NCBI GenBank assembly: GCA_947447845.1
Contig: CANFNO010000111.1
Coordinates: 1-7,831, forward strand
Length of the DNA: 7,831 bases
Direction of reading: 5' to 3'
Source: Burkholderiales bacterium
GTDB lineage: Bacteria; Pseudomonadota; Gammaproteobacteria; Burkholderiales; Burkholderiaceae
The notes under the pieces are model-generated. The model ran no database searches, was not told the DNA's origin, and was given only the letters and a program-made list of their open reading frames with translations. The translations under genes were made by a program, and so were the position numbers. How positions within the stretch are numbered: position 1 is the first letter of the stretch; each line of letters starts with the position of its first letter. Shown one piece after another: positions 1-6,691 of this stretch.

Positions 1-1756
1 GAATCACGTGCAGGTCTTCGCCGCTGTCGATGCGGGTGTCTGTATCAGCCAGCACATACAGCACACCCCCTCGGGCGCGCACTTCGTGCAGATTGCTTTT
101 GAGCTTTTCCAGTAGCGCGTCGTTAGGTGCTACGGCAACCACCGGCATGGCGCTGGTCACCAGGGCCAACGGGCCGTGTTTGAGTTCACCTGCGGGGTAA
201 GCCTCGGCGTGGATGTAGCTGATTTCCTTGAGCTTCAAGGCGCCTTCCAGCGCAATCGGGTAGTGCAGACCGCGCCCCAGGAATAGGGCGTTCTCGCACT
301 TCGCAAAGTCTTCCGACCAGGCAATGATTTGCGGCTCCAGCGCCAGCACCGCTTGCAGGGCTGCGGGTAGGTGGCGCATGGCTTTCAAGTGGCGCTGCTC
401 TTCGGTGTCGGTGAGTCGGCCTTTGGCCTGGGCCAGACACAAAGTCAGCAGAAACAGACCCGCCAGCTGGGTCGTAAAGGCCTTGGTCGAGGCCACACCC
501 ACTTCGACACCGGCACGCGTGACATAGGCCAGGCTGCATTCACGCACCATCGCGCTGGTGGCCACGTTGCAGATGGTCAAGGTGTGTTTCATGCCCAACG
601 ATTGCGCGTGGCGCAGCGCGGCCAGGGTGTCAGCGGTCTCACCACTCTGGCTGATGGTCACCACCAGCGTGCGTGGGTTGGGCACCGAGTCACGGTAGCG
701 GTATTCGCTGGCCACTTCCACGTTGCACGGAATTTTGGCAATGCTCTCGATCCAGTACTTGGCGGTATAGCCGCTGTAAGAACTGGTGCCGCAGGCCAGG
801 ATTAGCACCGAGTCGATCTCGGCAAACACGCGCGCGGCATTGGCGCCGGGCGCATGGTTCATCTGCTGGTCGAATAGCTCGGGCGTAATGCCTTCCACGC
901 CTTCGAGCGTGTCGGCAATAGCGCGCGGCTGCTCGAAGATTTCCTTTTGCATGTAGTGACGGTACGGCCCGAGTTCGGCCGCGCCACTGTGCGCAAACAC
1001 GGTCTTGACCGGGCGCTGCGCGGGCGTCACTGCCTTGCCGTGTTTGTCGAACAGCCAGTATTTGCCGAGTTGCAGGTCCACCAGATCGCCTTCGTCGAGG
1101 TAGACGATCTGGTCGGTCACACCGGCCAGGGCCATAGCGTCGCTGGCCAAAAAGTGTTCTTGTCCGTCCTTGCCCACGCCCAGAATCAAAGGCGAACCGG
1201 CACGGGCACCGATCAGTCGGTGCGGTTCGTCCTTGCAAAACACGGCAATCGCATAGGCGCCGCGCAGTTGGGCAATCGCACCTTTCACAGCCTCGAACAG
1301 GTCGCCGTCGTACAGGCTGTCGATCAGGTGGGCGATGACTTCGGTGTCGGTCTGGCTGTTGAACACGTAGCCACGGGTCTGCAAAGCAGCACGCAGCTCG
1401 TCGTGGTTTTCGATGATGCCGTTGTGCACCAGAGCCACGCGACCGGCTTTGGCAGAAGCCTCAGAACCCGTGCCATGGCTGAAGTGGGGGTGGGCGTTGT
1501 GCACTGCGGGTGCGCCGTGGGTGGCCCAGCGGGTGTGGGCAATGCCCAGGCTGCCTTCGAGGTGCGTGGCTTCCACCTGTTCGGCCAGTTCGGCCACGCG
1601 CGAGGTGCTGCGTGCGCGGCGCAAACCGGGGGCGCCATCTTGCGCATAGACGGCCACACCGCAGGAGTCGTAACCCCGGTATTCCAGGCGGGCCAGGCCT
1701 TTGACAAGGATAGGGACGATATCTCGGGTCGACAGACCACTCACAATTCCACACAT
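1..1756 (-). CDS. glmS: Glutamine--fructose-6-phosphate aminotransferase (isomerizing), partial at C-terminus
   Basis: Makes glucosamine-6-phosphate from fructose-6-phosphate and glutamine in the cytoplasm, the first committed step toward UDP-GlcNAc for peptidoglycan, LPS and amino-sugar polysaccharides. The ATG at 1756 gives MCGIV, so Cys2 becomes the N-terminal catalytic cysteine of the class II glutaminase domain; [16 protein letters not shown] and HNGIIENH follow within the first 120 residues. The first SIS domain has CGTS (about residues 322-325) and SQSGETADT (about 369-377). The second SIS domain has [20 protein letters not shown] followed by IHAEAY and [10 protein letters not shown] (about 494-531). 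The frame is open for 585 codons and runs off the window. By comparison with E. coli GlmS about 45 C-terminal residues are missing, including the usual catalytic lysine near the end. A loop of about 11 extra residues relative to E. coli lies near residues 92-106. It is the last visible gene of the minus-strand cluster, 70 nt after gloA2. The ribosome-binding site is weak (GAAAGAAA). No glmS ribozyme-like leader fits in the 70-nt gap. Confidence 0.97.
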   Translation of the reverse strand, partial: MCGIVSGLSTRDIVPILVKGLARLEYRGYDSCGVAVYAQDGAPGLRRARSTSRVAELAEQVEATHLEGSLGIAHTRWATHGAPAVHNAHPHFSHGTGSEASAKAGRVALVHNGIIENHDELRAALQTRGYVFNSQTDTEVIAHLIDSLYDGDLFEAVKGAIAQLRGAYAIAVFCKDEPHRLIGARAGSPLILGVGKDGQEHFLASDAMALAGVTDQIVYLDEGDLVDLQLGKYWLFDKHGKAVTPAQRPVKTVFAHSGAAELGPYRHYMQKEIFEQPRAIADTLEGVEGITPELFDQQMNHAPGANAARVFAEIDSVLILACGTSSYSGYTAKYWIESIAKIPCNVEVASEYRYRDSVPNPRTLVVTISQSGETADTLAALRHAQSLGMKHTLTICNVATSAMVRECSLAYVTRAGVEVGVASTKAFTTQLAGLFLLTLCLAQAKGRLTDTEEQRHLKAMRHLPAALQAVLALEPQIIAWSEDFAKCENALFLGRGLHYPIALEGALKLKEISYIHAEAYPAGELKHGPLALVTSAMPVVAVAPNDALLEKLKSNLHEVRARGGVLYVLADTDTRIDSGEDLHVI

Positions 1757-1826
1757 AGATTTCTTTCAGATTTGGTTTGACGACCCGCCCGGGGAGCGGT
1801 GACAGGTAAATGCTTCAGGCCGGTAT

Positions 1827-2231
1827 TCAGCTTGGCAACTCGTACAGCTCAAGCGGAAGTTGGTCGGGGTCCTGGAAGAACACAAAGCGCTTGCCGGTGT
1901 ATTCGTCCAGGCGAATAGGCTCTACTGCAACGCCCAACTTGCTCAGGTGCTCCACCCAGGAATACAGGTCAGACACCGCAAAGGCCAGATGGCGCAGGCC
2001 ACAGGCCTCCGGGTAAGACGGGCGTTTTGGCGCCTGCGGCATGGAGAACAATTCAACCTGCCCGCCATCGGGAAGTTGCAGGTCCAGCTTCCAGGAGTCC
2101 CGCGCGGTGCGGTAGTTTTCGGCGAGCACGCGCAAGCCCAGCACCCCGGTATAGAAGTGCTTTGACACGGCATAGTCGCTGCAAATGATGGCCGCGTGGT
2201 GAATGCGCAGCAAAGCCGGTGCGTGGCTCAT
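1827..2231 (-). CDS. gloA2: VOC-family protein, YaeR/GloA2-type glyoxalase-like
   Basis: A 134-residue single-domain vicinal-oxygen-chelate protein. It closely resembles E. coli YaeR (GloA2) along its length: HHAAII near the N-terminus, DYAVSKHFY, ARDSWKLDL, ELFSMP, EACGLRHLAF, YTGKRF and DPDQLPLELYE. The predicted metal ligands of the fold can be placed at His12, Glu60, His81 and Glu128. Family members are annotated as lactoylglutathione lyase-like, but the substrate of this subfamily is not settled, so methylglyoxal detoxification is only a possibility. The ATG overlaps the manC stop codon as ATGA (positions 2228-2231). With no strong Shine-Dalgarno sequence ahead of it, translation is probably coupled to manC. 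Its position between manC and glmS suggests co-expression with hexose-phosphate metabolism; a link to by-products of sugar phosphate flux is inference. Confidence 0.9.
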   Translation of the reverse strand: MSHAPALLRIHHAAIICSDYAVSKHFYTGVLGLRVLAENYRTARDSWKLDLQLPDGGQVELFSMPQAPKRPSYPEACGLRHLAFAVSDLYSWVEHLSKLGVAVEPIRLDEYTGKRFVFFQDPDQLPLELYELPS

Positions 2232-3679
2232 GCGGGCACCCGACCGTAGACGTCGTCAAAGCGGACGATGTCATCCTCGCCCAGGTAACTACCCGACTGC
2301 ACCTCAATCATCTCCAGGTCCACACGGCCCGGATTCTCCAGTCGGTGCACGGTGCCCAGCGGGATATAGGTGGACTGGTTTTCTGACAACAACAGGGTTT
2401 CATCGCCCTTGGTGACCCGTGCCGTGCCACTCACCACTATCCAGTGCTCGGCGCGGTGGTGGTGCATCTGCAGTGAGAGGCTGGCACCAGGTGTGACCAC
2501 GATGCGCTTGACCTGAAAGCGCGGACCCATGTCCACGCTGTCGTACCAACCCCAGGGGCGGTAGACCTTGCGGTGGTTCAGCGCCTGGGTACGGCCATCG
2601 TGCTGCAGGCGGGTGACGATCTTTTTGACGTCTTGCGTGCGGTCTTTGTGCGCCACCAGGATGGCGTCCGGCGTTTCCACCACGATCAGGTTGTCCACGC
2701 CCACACAGGCCACCAGACGGCCTTGCGAGAAAGCCAGCGTATCGTGGCTGTCTTCCAGTAGCACGTCGCCTTGGGTGACATTGCCGTGTTCATCCTTGGG
2801 CAGCACGTCCCACAAGGCGTCCCAGGCGCCCACATCGGACCAACCGGCCGACAGGGGCAGCACCAGCGCCGCTGGAAATTCAGAGGCCTTGGGTTGTCGG
2901 GTGATGCGCTCCATCACCGCGTAGTCGATCGAGTCGGAGGCGCATTGGGCGAACAGGGCGGCATCGACCCGCACAAACTCGCCATCACTTTTTCCTGCGC
3001 TCCAGGCGCTCTCGCAGGCGGCCAGAATGTCTGGTCGGCAGATGCGCATGGCAGCCAGCCAGACCGAGGCGCGCAGCATGAAGATGCCGCCATTCCACAG
3101 GTAGTTGCCGGTCTGTAAATAGCGCTGCGCCAGTTCCAATTCGGGTTTCTCGACAAAGCTTTGTATCGCGCGTGCAGCGCCCTGCCCTGTGGCCGCGCCG
3201 CACTGGATATAGCCATAGCCGGTTTCCGGCGCGGTAGGCGTAATGCCAAAGGCCACCACAGCGCCCTGCTGGGCCAGCGCGGCACCGCTGCGCACGGTGG
3301 CCTGAAACGCTGCGCTGTCCACGATGACGTGGTCTGCAGGCATCACCAGCAGCACGGGATCAGCGCCACCGCGCAGGGCCTCAAGAGCACCCAGTGTGAG
3401 GGCCGGTGCGGTGTTTCTGCCAGTGGGCTCCAGCACCAGCGTGCCACGCTGGCCCATGCAGCGCAATTGCTCGGCAATAACGAAGCGGTACTCTTCATTG
3501 CACACCACCAGCGGCGTGGCCATTGCCAGATCAGCAATGCTTTGTACCCGCTGCAAGGTCGCCTGAAACAGGGAGTCGGAGCCCGTTAGTTGCAGCAACT
3601 GCTTGGGGTATTTTTCGCGGGAAAGAGGCCACAGACGGGAGCCGGAGCCGCCGCACAGCACAAGAGGTTGAATCAGCAT
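2228..3679 (-). CDS. manC: Mannose-1-phosphate guanylyltransferase / mannose-6-phosphate isomerase (bifunctional, type II)
   Basis: A 483-residue bifunctional enzyme of the ManC/CpsB/AlgA/XanB family. It interconverts fructose-6-phosphate and mannose-6-phosphate and makes GDP-mannose from mannose-1-phosphate and GTP, in the cytoplasm. The N-terminal nucleotidyltransferase domain (about 1-290) has the pyrophosphorylase signature GGSGSRLWPLSREKYPKQ at residues 10-27, MPADH at 113-117 and FVEKP at 175-179. The C-terminal cupin isomerase domain (about 365-480) has RPWGWYD at 374-380, the metal-binding QMHHHRAEHW at 404-413 and GTVHRLENPG at 442-451. Length matches the family norm of about 470-490. 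The start is the only ATG close before the conserved LVLCGGSGSR. The 33-nt leader after the preceding gene is pyrimidine-rich and lacks a Shine-Dalgarno motif. The stop overlaps the start of gloA2. A phosphomannomutase, needed to link the two activities, is not in the window. Confidence 0.96.
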   Translation of the reverse strand: MLIQPLVLCGGSGSRLWPLSREKYPKQLLQLTGSDSLFQATLQRVQSIADLAMATPLVVCNEEYRFVIAEQLRCMGQRGTLVLEPTGRNTAPALTLGALEALRGGADPVLLVMPADHVIVDSAAFQATVRSGAALAQQGAVVAFGITPTAPETGYGYIQCGAATGQGAARAIQSFVEKPELELAQRYLQTGNYLWNGGIFMLRASVWLAAMRICRPDILAACESAWSAGKSDGEFVRVDAALFAQCASDSIDYAVMERITRQPKASEFPAALVLPLSAGWSDVGAWDALWDVLPKDEHGNVTQGDVLLEDSHDTLAFSQGRLVACVGVDNLIVVETPDAILVAHKDRTQDVKKIVTRLQHDGRTQALNHRKVYRPWGWYDSVDMGPRFQVKRIVVTPGASLSLQMHHHRAEHWIVVSGTARVTKGDETLLLSENQSTYIPLGTVHRLENPGRVDLEMIEVQSGSYLGEDDIVRFDDVYGRVPA

Positions 3680-3712
3680 GGTGAATGAATGAAAGTGGTT
3701 AGAAGTTGAAGT

Positions 3713-4816
3713 TCAGGCGCGGGCATCGCCCCAGCGCAAATGGGTGGTGTCGTCGCCGCTGTAGAGGGTTTCGCCATGGCGGTCCACGCAGTATTGGCGC
3801 GACACAATCATCTCGTTAAAGTGCATGTCGGCCGGGATGCGCGTGTATTCAAAAATCACGCTGCGGGTGACCTTGGCACCGGAGCGAATGACGCTGCCGT
3901 GTCCAATCCAGGCCGGGCCAATGATGGTGGCACCAGGCTCCACGCGCACGCCTGAGCCGAAATACACCGGCCCTTCGATGCGCACCTGATCCCAGGGGAT
4001 GGAGGTGTTGAGCCCCACCCAGACATCCGGTCGCACTTCTTTGCCGGGCATGCGCATGTCGGCAATCTCGCCCTTGATCACGCGTTGCAGCACCGACCAA
4101 TAGTCGCTGACCCGGCCAATGTCGATCCAGTGAAACGGGCGGTTCTGCACATAAAACGGCAGCTCCTGTGCCACGAGTTGCGGGAACAATTCAGCGCCAA
4201 TGTCGTACACCTTGCGCGGCGGCACCAGGTTGAGCACCTCGGGCTCGAAAATGTAGATGCCCGTGCTGGCCAGTCGCGACTTGGCTTCGCGCGGTTGGGG
4301 CTTTTCCTGGAACGACTGGATGCGCTGCTGCGCGTCAGCCACCACGATGCCGTAGGAAGAGACTTCCTCCAGCGGCACTTCCATGGCCACGACGCTGGCC
4401 AGCGCACCTTTTTCCTTGTGTTCCTGGATGGCGGCGGTGATGTCCAGATCGATCAGGGCGTCGCCACAGAGCACCAGCGTGGTCTCGTCAAAGAAGCCGC
4501 TGAAGTCCTGTATCTTGCGCATGCCACCGGCCGAGCCCATGGGCTTGGGCAGGATGTCGCCATGGTCACGTATGCCTTCGTAGGAGTAGCCGATCTCCAC
4601 ACCCCAGCGACTGCCGTCGCCAAAGTATTCCTCGATGCGCTGGTGGTGGTAGGCCACGTTGATCATGATCTCGTGGATGCCGTGGCGTGCCAGATGCTCG
4701 ATCAGGTATTCCATCACCGGCTTGCCGAGTATGGGCACCATGGGTTTGGGCAGGTCGCGAGTCAGGGGGCGCACGCGGGTGCCCTGTCCGGCCGCCAATA
4801 TCATTCCTTTTGCCAT
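3713..4816 (-). CDS. Sugar-phosphate nucleotidyltransferase with left-handed beta-helix C-terminus
   Basis: A 367-residue NTP-transferase-fold protein expected to join a nucleotide to a sugar-1-phosphate in the cytoplasm. The N-terminal signature is LAAGQGTRVRPLTRDLPKP at residues 8-25. Other family marks are GSAGG (94-98), CGDALIDLD (117-125, with the metal-binding aspartate), FQEKP (169-173), STGIYIF (184-190) and WIDIGR (230-235). Residues about 260-330 have a hexapeptide-repeat character (isoleucine/valine-glycine spacing, as in VYFGSGV, ATIIGPAWIGHGSVI), typical of a beta-helix. This layout matches the GDP-mannose pyrophosphorylase (eukaryotic GMPP-like) and glucose-1-phosphate nucleotidyltransferase groups. 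Which base and sugar it uses cannot be decided from sequence alone, although a place beside manC suggests mannose or a related hexose. It is not a recent duplicate of manC: it has no cupin domain and a different signature. The start has AAGGAA four bases upstream. It lies 32 nt after the PilZ gene and 33 nt before manC. Confidence 0.9.
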   Translation of the reverse strand: MAKGMILAAGQGTRVRPLTRDLPKPMVPILGKPVMEYLIEHLARHGIHEIMINVAYHHQRIEEYFGDGSRWGVEIGYSYEGIRDHGDILPKPMGSAGGMRKIQDFSGFFDETTLVLCGDALIDLDITAAIQEHKEKGALASVVAMEVPLEEVSSYGIVVADAQQRIQSFQEKPQPREAKSRLASTGIYIFEPEVLNLVPPRKVYDIGAELFPQLVAQELPFYVQNRPFHWIDIGRVSDYWSVLQRVIKGEIADMRMPGKEVRPDVWVGLNTSIPWDQVRIEGPVYFGSGVRVEPGATIIGPAWIGHGSVIRSGAKVTRSVIFEYTRIPADMHFNEMIVSRQYCVDRHGETLYSGDDTTHLRWGDARA

Positions 4817-4820
4817 GTCG

Positions 4821-4826
4821 TTCCTT
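4821..4826 (-). promoter_or_regulatory. Ribosome-binding site of the nucleotidyltransferase gene
   Basis: AAGGAA on the minus strand, four bases before the ATG at 4816. It supports this start and independent translation initiation after the PilZ gene. Confidence 0.7.
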
Positions 4827-4848
4827 GTTATGTCTGTCTGTCGCAGCT

Positions 4849-5535
4849 TCAGGCGAGCGCATGGGAGTGCTGCGCCTCCCGCACCAGTGCGTCAAAGGCG
4901 CTGGGGGCTGCCATTTCAATCTTCAGTCCGATGGCGTAGCCACCCCTGCGGGATGTGACATGTGCCACTCGCAATTTGCCAAGATGCACGCTGTGATCAC
5001 CGCTTTGCAACAGGGCGGCATCGGTCAGGCTGCCCTGCGCCGGTGGCGGGTTATCGGCGCAGCGTTCCCACATCACCGCAAGACCACCCCGGCTGATGTT
5101 CTGCACGCGGCACACCACGTCATTGAGGTGAGGATCGTGGGCGCAAAAGTGTAGGAAATGTCCGGCGGGTAACGGGCAGCGGTCGCTGCCGCGCGATTGT
5201 GAAACATCGATGCTGCTTGGCAGACTCAGCCTGAAGGCGTCCGGCACGCCGGCCACGGCACACATCTGGCCCGAGGCCAGAAAGTTGGCGCCGCTGGGGG
5301 TGGTGCCAATCACGGCGTAGGATTCCCAGGCGTCCACACGGACGTTTGACACGCCACTGCAGACCACCTGAATGCCTCCGTCGGCAGGCTCGAAGTTCAC
5401 AATGCGGGCGGGCCTGTGGCCATCACCCGCGCCGCACATCAGCAGCAGCGGAACGCCTTGCTTTTGATGCCAATCAAGGTAGGTGCGGATCTCCTCAGGC
5501 GCGGTGACCTGGGTGAGCAGAGCGGTGGGTTTCAT
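4849..5535 (-). CDS. PilZ-domain protein, YcgR-like predicted c-di-GMP receptor
   Basis: A 228-residue protein with an N-terminal YcgR-like beta-rich domain (about 1-105) followed by a PilZ domain (about 106-215). Both parts of the c-di-GMP-binding signature are present: the RxxxR element at Arg115 and Arg119, and the N-x-S-x-x-G element at Asn146, Ser148 and Gly151 (NISRGG). The ligand-binding residues are therefore intact, and c-di-GMP binding follows from family knowledge. YcgR proteins act as flagellar brakes and other PilZ proteins control exopolysaccharide synthesis; no flagellar gene is in view, whereas sugar-nucleotide genes follow directly. No signal peptide or membrane segment is seen. 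The start is placed at the ATG at 5535. The same frame stays open upstream to 6183, but that stretch is antisense to the response regulator and lacks family similarity, so it is rejected. No good Shine-Dalgarno sequence precedes the chosen ATG. It is the first gene of the minus-strand cluster, divergent from the response regulator. Confidence 0.88.
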   Translation of the reverse strand: MKPTALLTQVTAPEEIRTYLDWHQKQGVPLLLMCGAGDGHRPARIVNFEPADGGIQVVCSGVSNVRVDAWESYAVIGTTPSGANFLASGQMCAVAGVPDAFRLSLPSSIDVSQSRGSDRCPLPAGHFLHFCAHDPHLNDVVCRVQNISRGGLAVMWERCADNPPPAQGSLTDAALLQSGDHSVHLGKLRVAHVTSRRGGYAIGLKIEMAAPSAFDALVREAQHSHALA

Positions 5536-5592
5536 AGATACTAGGGTTGCGGGGCTGACTATCGGTATAGGCAGAGAATACGCAGCAAGGCC

Positions 5593-5609
5593 TGCATAAA
5601 TGTGATGCA
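5593..5609. repeat. Short inverted repeat TGCAT-N7-ATGCA
   Basis: Perfect 5-bp arms TGCAT (5593-5597) and ATGCA (5605-5609) flank seven bases and overlap the first copy of the direct repeat. Arms this short can arise by chance, so the value is mainly its position in the divergent promoter region. Confidence 0.35.
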
Positions 5610-5616
5610 AATGTGA
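5598..5616 (+). promoter_or_regulatory. Tandem direct repeat, candidate OmpR/PhoB-type operator
   Basis: AAATGTGA occurs exactly twice, at 5598-5605 and 5609-5616, separated by TGC. The repeat period is 11 bp, so the two copies face the same side of the helix. OmpR/PhoB-family regulators typically bind head-to-tail on direct repeats with this spacing, and such a regulator is encoded 46 bp downstream. The assignment of this protein to this site is inference. Confidence 0.5.
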
Positions 5617-5647
5617 ACTCGTACCGGCCACGTTTTGCCAAATTGAC

Positions 5648-5653
5648 AAAGGA
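5648..5653 (+). promoter_or_regulatory. Ribosome-binding site of the response regulator gene
   Basis: AAAGGA lies eight bases before the ATG at 5662, a normal spacing. It decides this start, which also begins exactly at the conserved first beta-strand of the receiver domain. Confidence 0.75.
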
Positions 5654-5661
5654 AACCTGAG

Positions 5662-6345
5662 ATGCATATCGGTGTATTGGAAGACGATCCGGACCAGCAG
5701 GCGCTGATGGACTTGTGGCTGCGCAGCGGGCAGCACAGCGTGGCGATGTTCGGCACCGTGGCCGACATGCTGGCGGCACTTAAGGGCGGTAGCTTTGATG
5801 CCTTGCTGCTGGACTGGATGCTGCCCGATGGCAATGGCGGGGAAGTCCTGCGCTGGGTGCGCCAGAGTCTGGGCTGGAAGCTGGCGATTGTGGTGCTGAC
5901 CTCGCGCGATGACGAGCAGACCGTGGTGGAGGCCTTGCAGGCGGGCGCCGATGACTATGTGGTCAAGCCAGCCAAGCAGCAAGAACTCAATGCGCGCCTG
6001 TTGTCGGCCGCGCGCCGCGCCAGTCCGGGCGGCCTGCCTGTGATGCGTATGGGTGCCTACGAGATCGATGTGCCCAAGCACAGCCTGCTGCTGAACGGCG
6101 CGCCGGTCACGCTGACGCAAAAGGAGTTTGATCTGGCGGTGTATCTGTTTCAGAACCCGGCCAAGCTGATGTCGCGCGACCACCTGCTCGACAGGATTTG
6201 GGGCATCAGCAGCGAAGTGGATTCACGCACCGTCGATACCCACGTCAGCCGTATCCGCAAGAAGCTCAAGCTCGACGGCAAGATGGGCTGGAAAATGGTG
6301 CCGGTTTATGGCTACGGCTACCGCCTGGAACGCGTGGACCTTTAG
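5662..6345 (+). CDS. OmpR/PhoB-family two-component response regulator
   Basis: A 227-residue DNA-binding response regulator. The receiver domain (about 1-118) has the acidic pocket Glu7-Asp8-Asp9, the phosphoacceptor Asp51 in LLLDWMLPDG, the switch threonine Thr80 in VVLTSRDD and the conserved Lys102 in VVKPAK, so phosphorylation by a histidine kinase is expected. The C-terminal winged-helix (Trans_reg_C) domain (about 127-224) has LTQKEFDLAVYLF, SRDHLLDRIWG, the recognition-helix region VDSRTVDTHVSRIRKKL and the closing GYGYRL. No kinase gene is visible on either side: upstream is the divergent PilZ gene and downstream a convergent STAS gene. The partner may lie elsewhere, so it looks like an orphan regulator within this window. 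Its targets are unknown; the divergent promoter region with its tandem repeat is the nearest candidate. The TAG stop overlaps the stop of the convergent gene. Confidence 0.95.
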   Translation: MHIGVLEDDPDQQALMDLWLRSGQHSVAMFGTVADMLAALKGGSFDALLLDWMLPDGNGGEVLRWVRQSLGWKLAIVVLTSRDDEQTVVEALQAGADDYVVKPAKQQELNARLLSAARRASPGGLPVMRMGAYEIDVPKHSLLLNGAPVTLTQKEFDLAVYLFQNPAKLMSRDHLLDRIWGISSEVDSRTVDTHVSRIRKKLKLDGKMGWKMVPVYGYGYRLERVDL

Positions 6346-6680
6346 CTGAAGGAAGCCACCGCGCCTTCGGCCGTCTCGTGGATGCTGAAGACACGGTGCA
6401 TGCGCATTAGTTCAAACAAGGCCAGCACCGAGCGCGACATATTGCTCAGCCGGAAATCGCCCTTGCGGCCATTGGTGTCACGCAGGCAGGAGATCAAAGC
6501 CCCCAGGCCCGAGCTGTCGACAAATTTCAGATTGGACATGTCCAGCACCACGCGGGTCTTGTCCTTGATCAGCTTTTGCATGCCTTCGCGAAAGTCGCGG
6601 ACGTTGCTGGCATCGAGATTGTCCTCTTGGACCTGGATGACCAAAACGTCATCGCCTTGAATGTGATTGAGTAGTTCCAC
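6342..6680 (-). CDS. STAS-domain protein, anti-sigma factor antagonist-like
   Basis: A 112-residue stand-alone STAS domain of the SpoIIAA/RsbV type. VVLDMSNLKFVDSSGLGAL (about 44-62) contains the conserved DSSG, with Ser57 aligned to the serine phosphorylated in SpoIIAA. In known systems such proteins bind an anti-sigma kinase when unphosphorylated and are reset by a PP2C phosphatase. Neither partner is in the window, so the target here is unknown; proteobacterial relatives also work in partner-switching that controls biofilm or motility rather than sigma factors. The start is GTG at 6680, chosen because AGGAG lies six bases upstream and the reading MELLNHIQGDDVLV fits the family start. The TAA stop overlaps the TAG stop of the convergent response regulator. 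It lies 138 nt downstream of the permease on the same strand, probably with its own promoter. Confidence 0.92.
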   Translation of the reverse strand: MELLNHIQGDDVLVIQVQEDNLDASNVRDFREGMQKLIKDKTRVVLDMSNLKFVDSSGLGALISCLRDTNGRKGDFRLSNMSRSVLALFELMRMHRVFSIHETAEGAVASFS

Positions 6681-6686
6681 GCTGTG

Positions 6687-6691
6687 CTCCT
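6687..6691 (-). promoter_or_regulatory. Ribosome-binding site deciding a GTG start
   Basis: AGGAG on the minus strand, six bases before the GTG at 6680. No ATG in this frame offers a family-consistent start with comparable spacing, so this site supports GTG initiation for the STAS protein. Confidence 0.75.

Larger units (their letters stand above)
5536..5661. promoter_or_regulatory. Divergent intergenic control region
   Basis: This 126-bp gap separates the starts of the PilZ gene (minus) and the response regulator (plus), so both promoters, or at least one, should lie here. It contains the 11-bp-period direct repeat at 5598-5616 and an overlapping small inverted repeat. No clear sigma-70 promoter with both hexamers near consensus was found on either strand. 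Weak -10-like candidates on the minus strand are TATTCT (5580-5575) and TATACC (5569-5564). Absence of a good -35 element would fit activator-dependent promoters, which is inference. Confidence 0.6.

Noticed and set aside
947..1780. Long plus-strand open frame (277 codons) over glmS
   Set aside because: It is antisense to GlmS codons in a GC-rich genome, has no recognisable domain and no ribosome-binding site; a shadow frame.
1757..1826. Possible terminator or glmS leader structure between gloA2 and glmS
   Set aside because: Only a short GC-rich imperfect inverted repeat (CCGC/GCGG) is present, without a T-tract, and the gap is too short for a glmS ribozyme.
4085..4939. Plus-strand open frame of 284 codons over the nucleotidyltransferase
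   Set aside because: Antisense shadow of conserved motifs of the nucleotidyltransferase, crossing into the PilZ gene; composition is not protein-like.
5598..5619. CRP-like site starting AAATGTGAT
   Set aside because: The first half matches the CRP half-site well, but the second half is a direct copy instead of the inverted TCACA, so the two-fold symmetry needed is absent.
5536..6183. 216-codon N-terminal extension of the PilZ reading frame, antisense to most of the response regulator
   Set aside because: The stretch mirrors the codons of a well-supported response regulator on the other strand, is histidine/glutamine-rich with no recognisable domain, and PilZ/YcgR-like proteins fit the 228-residue start at 5535.
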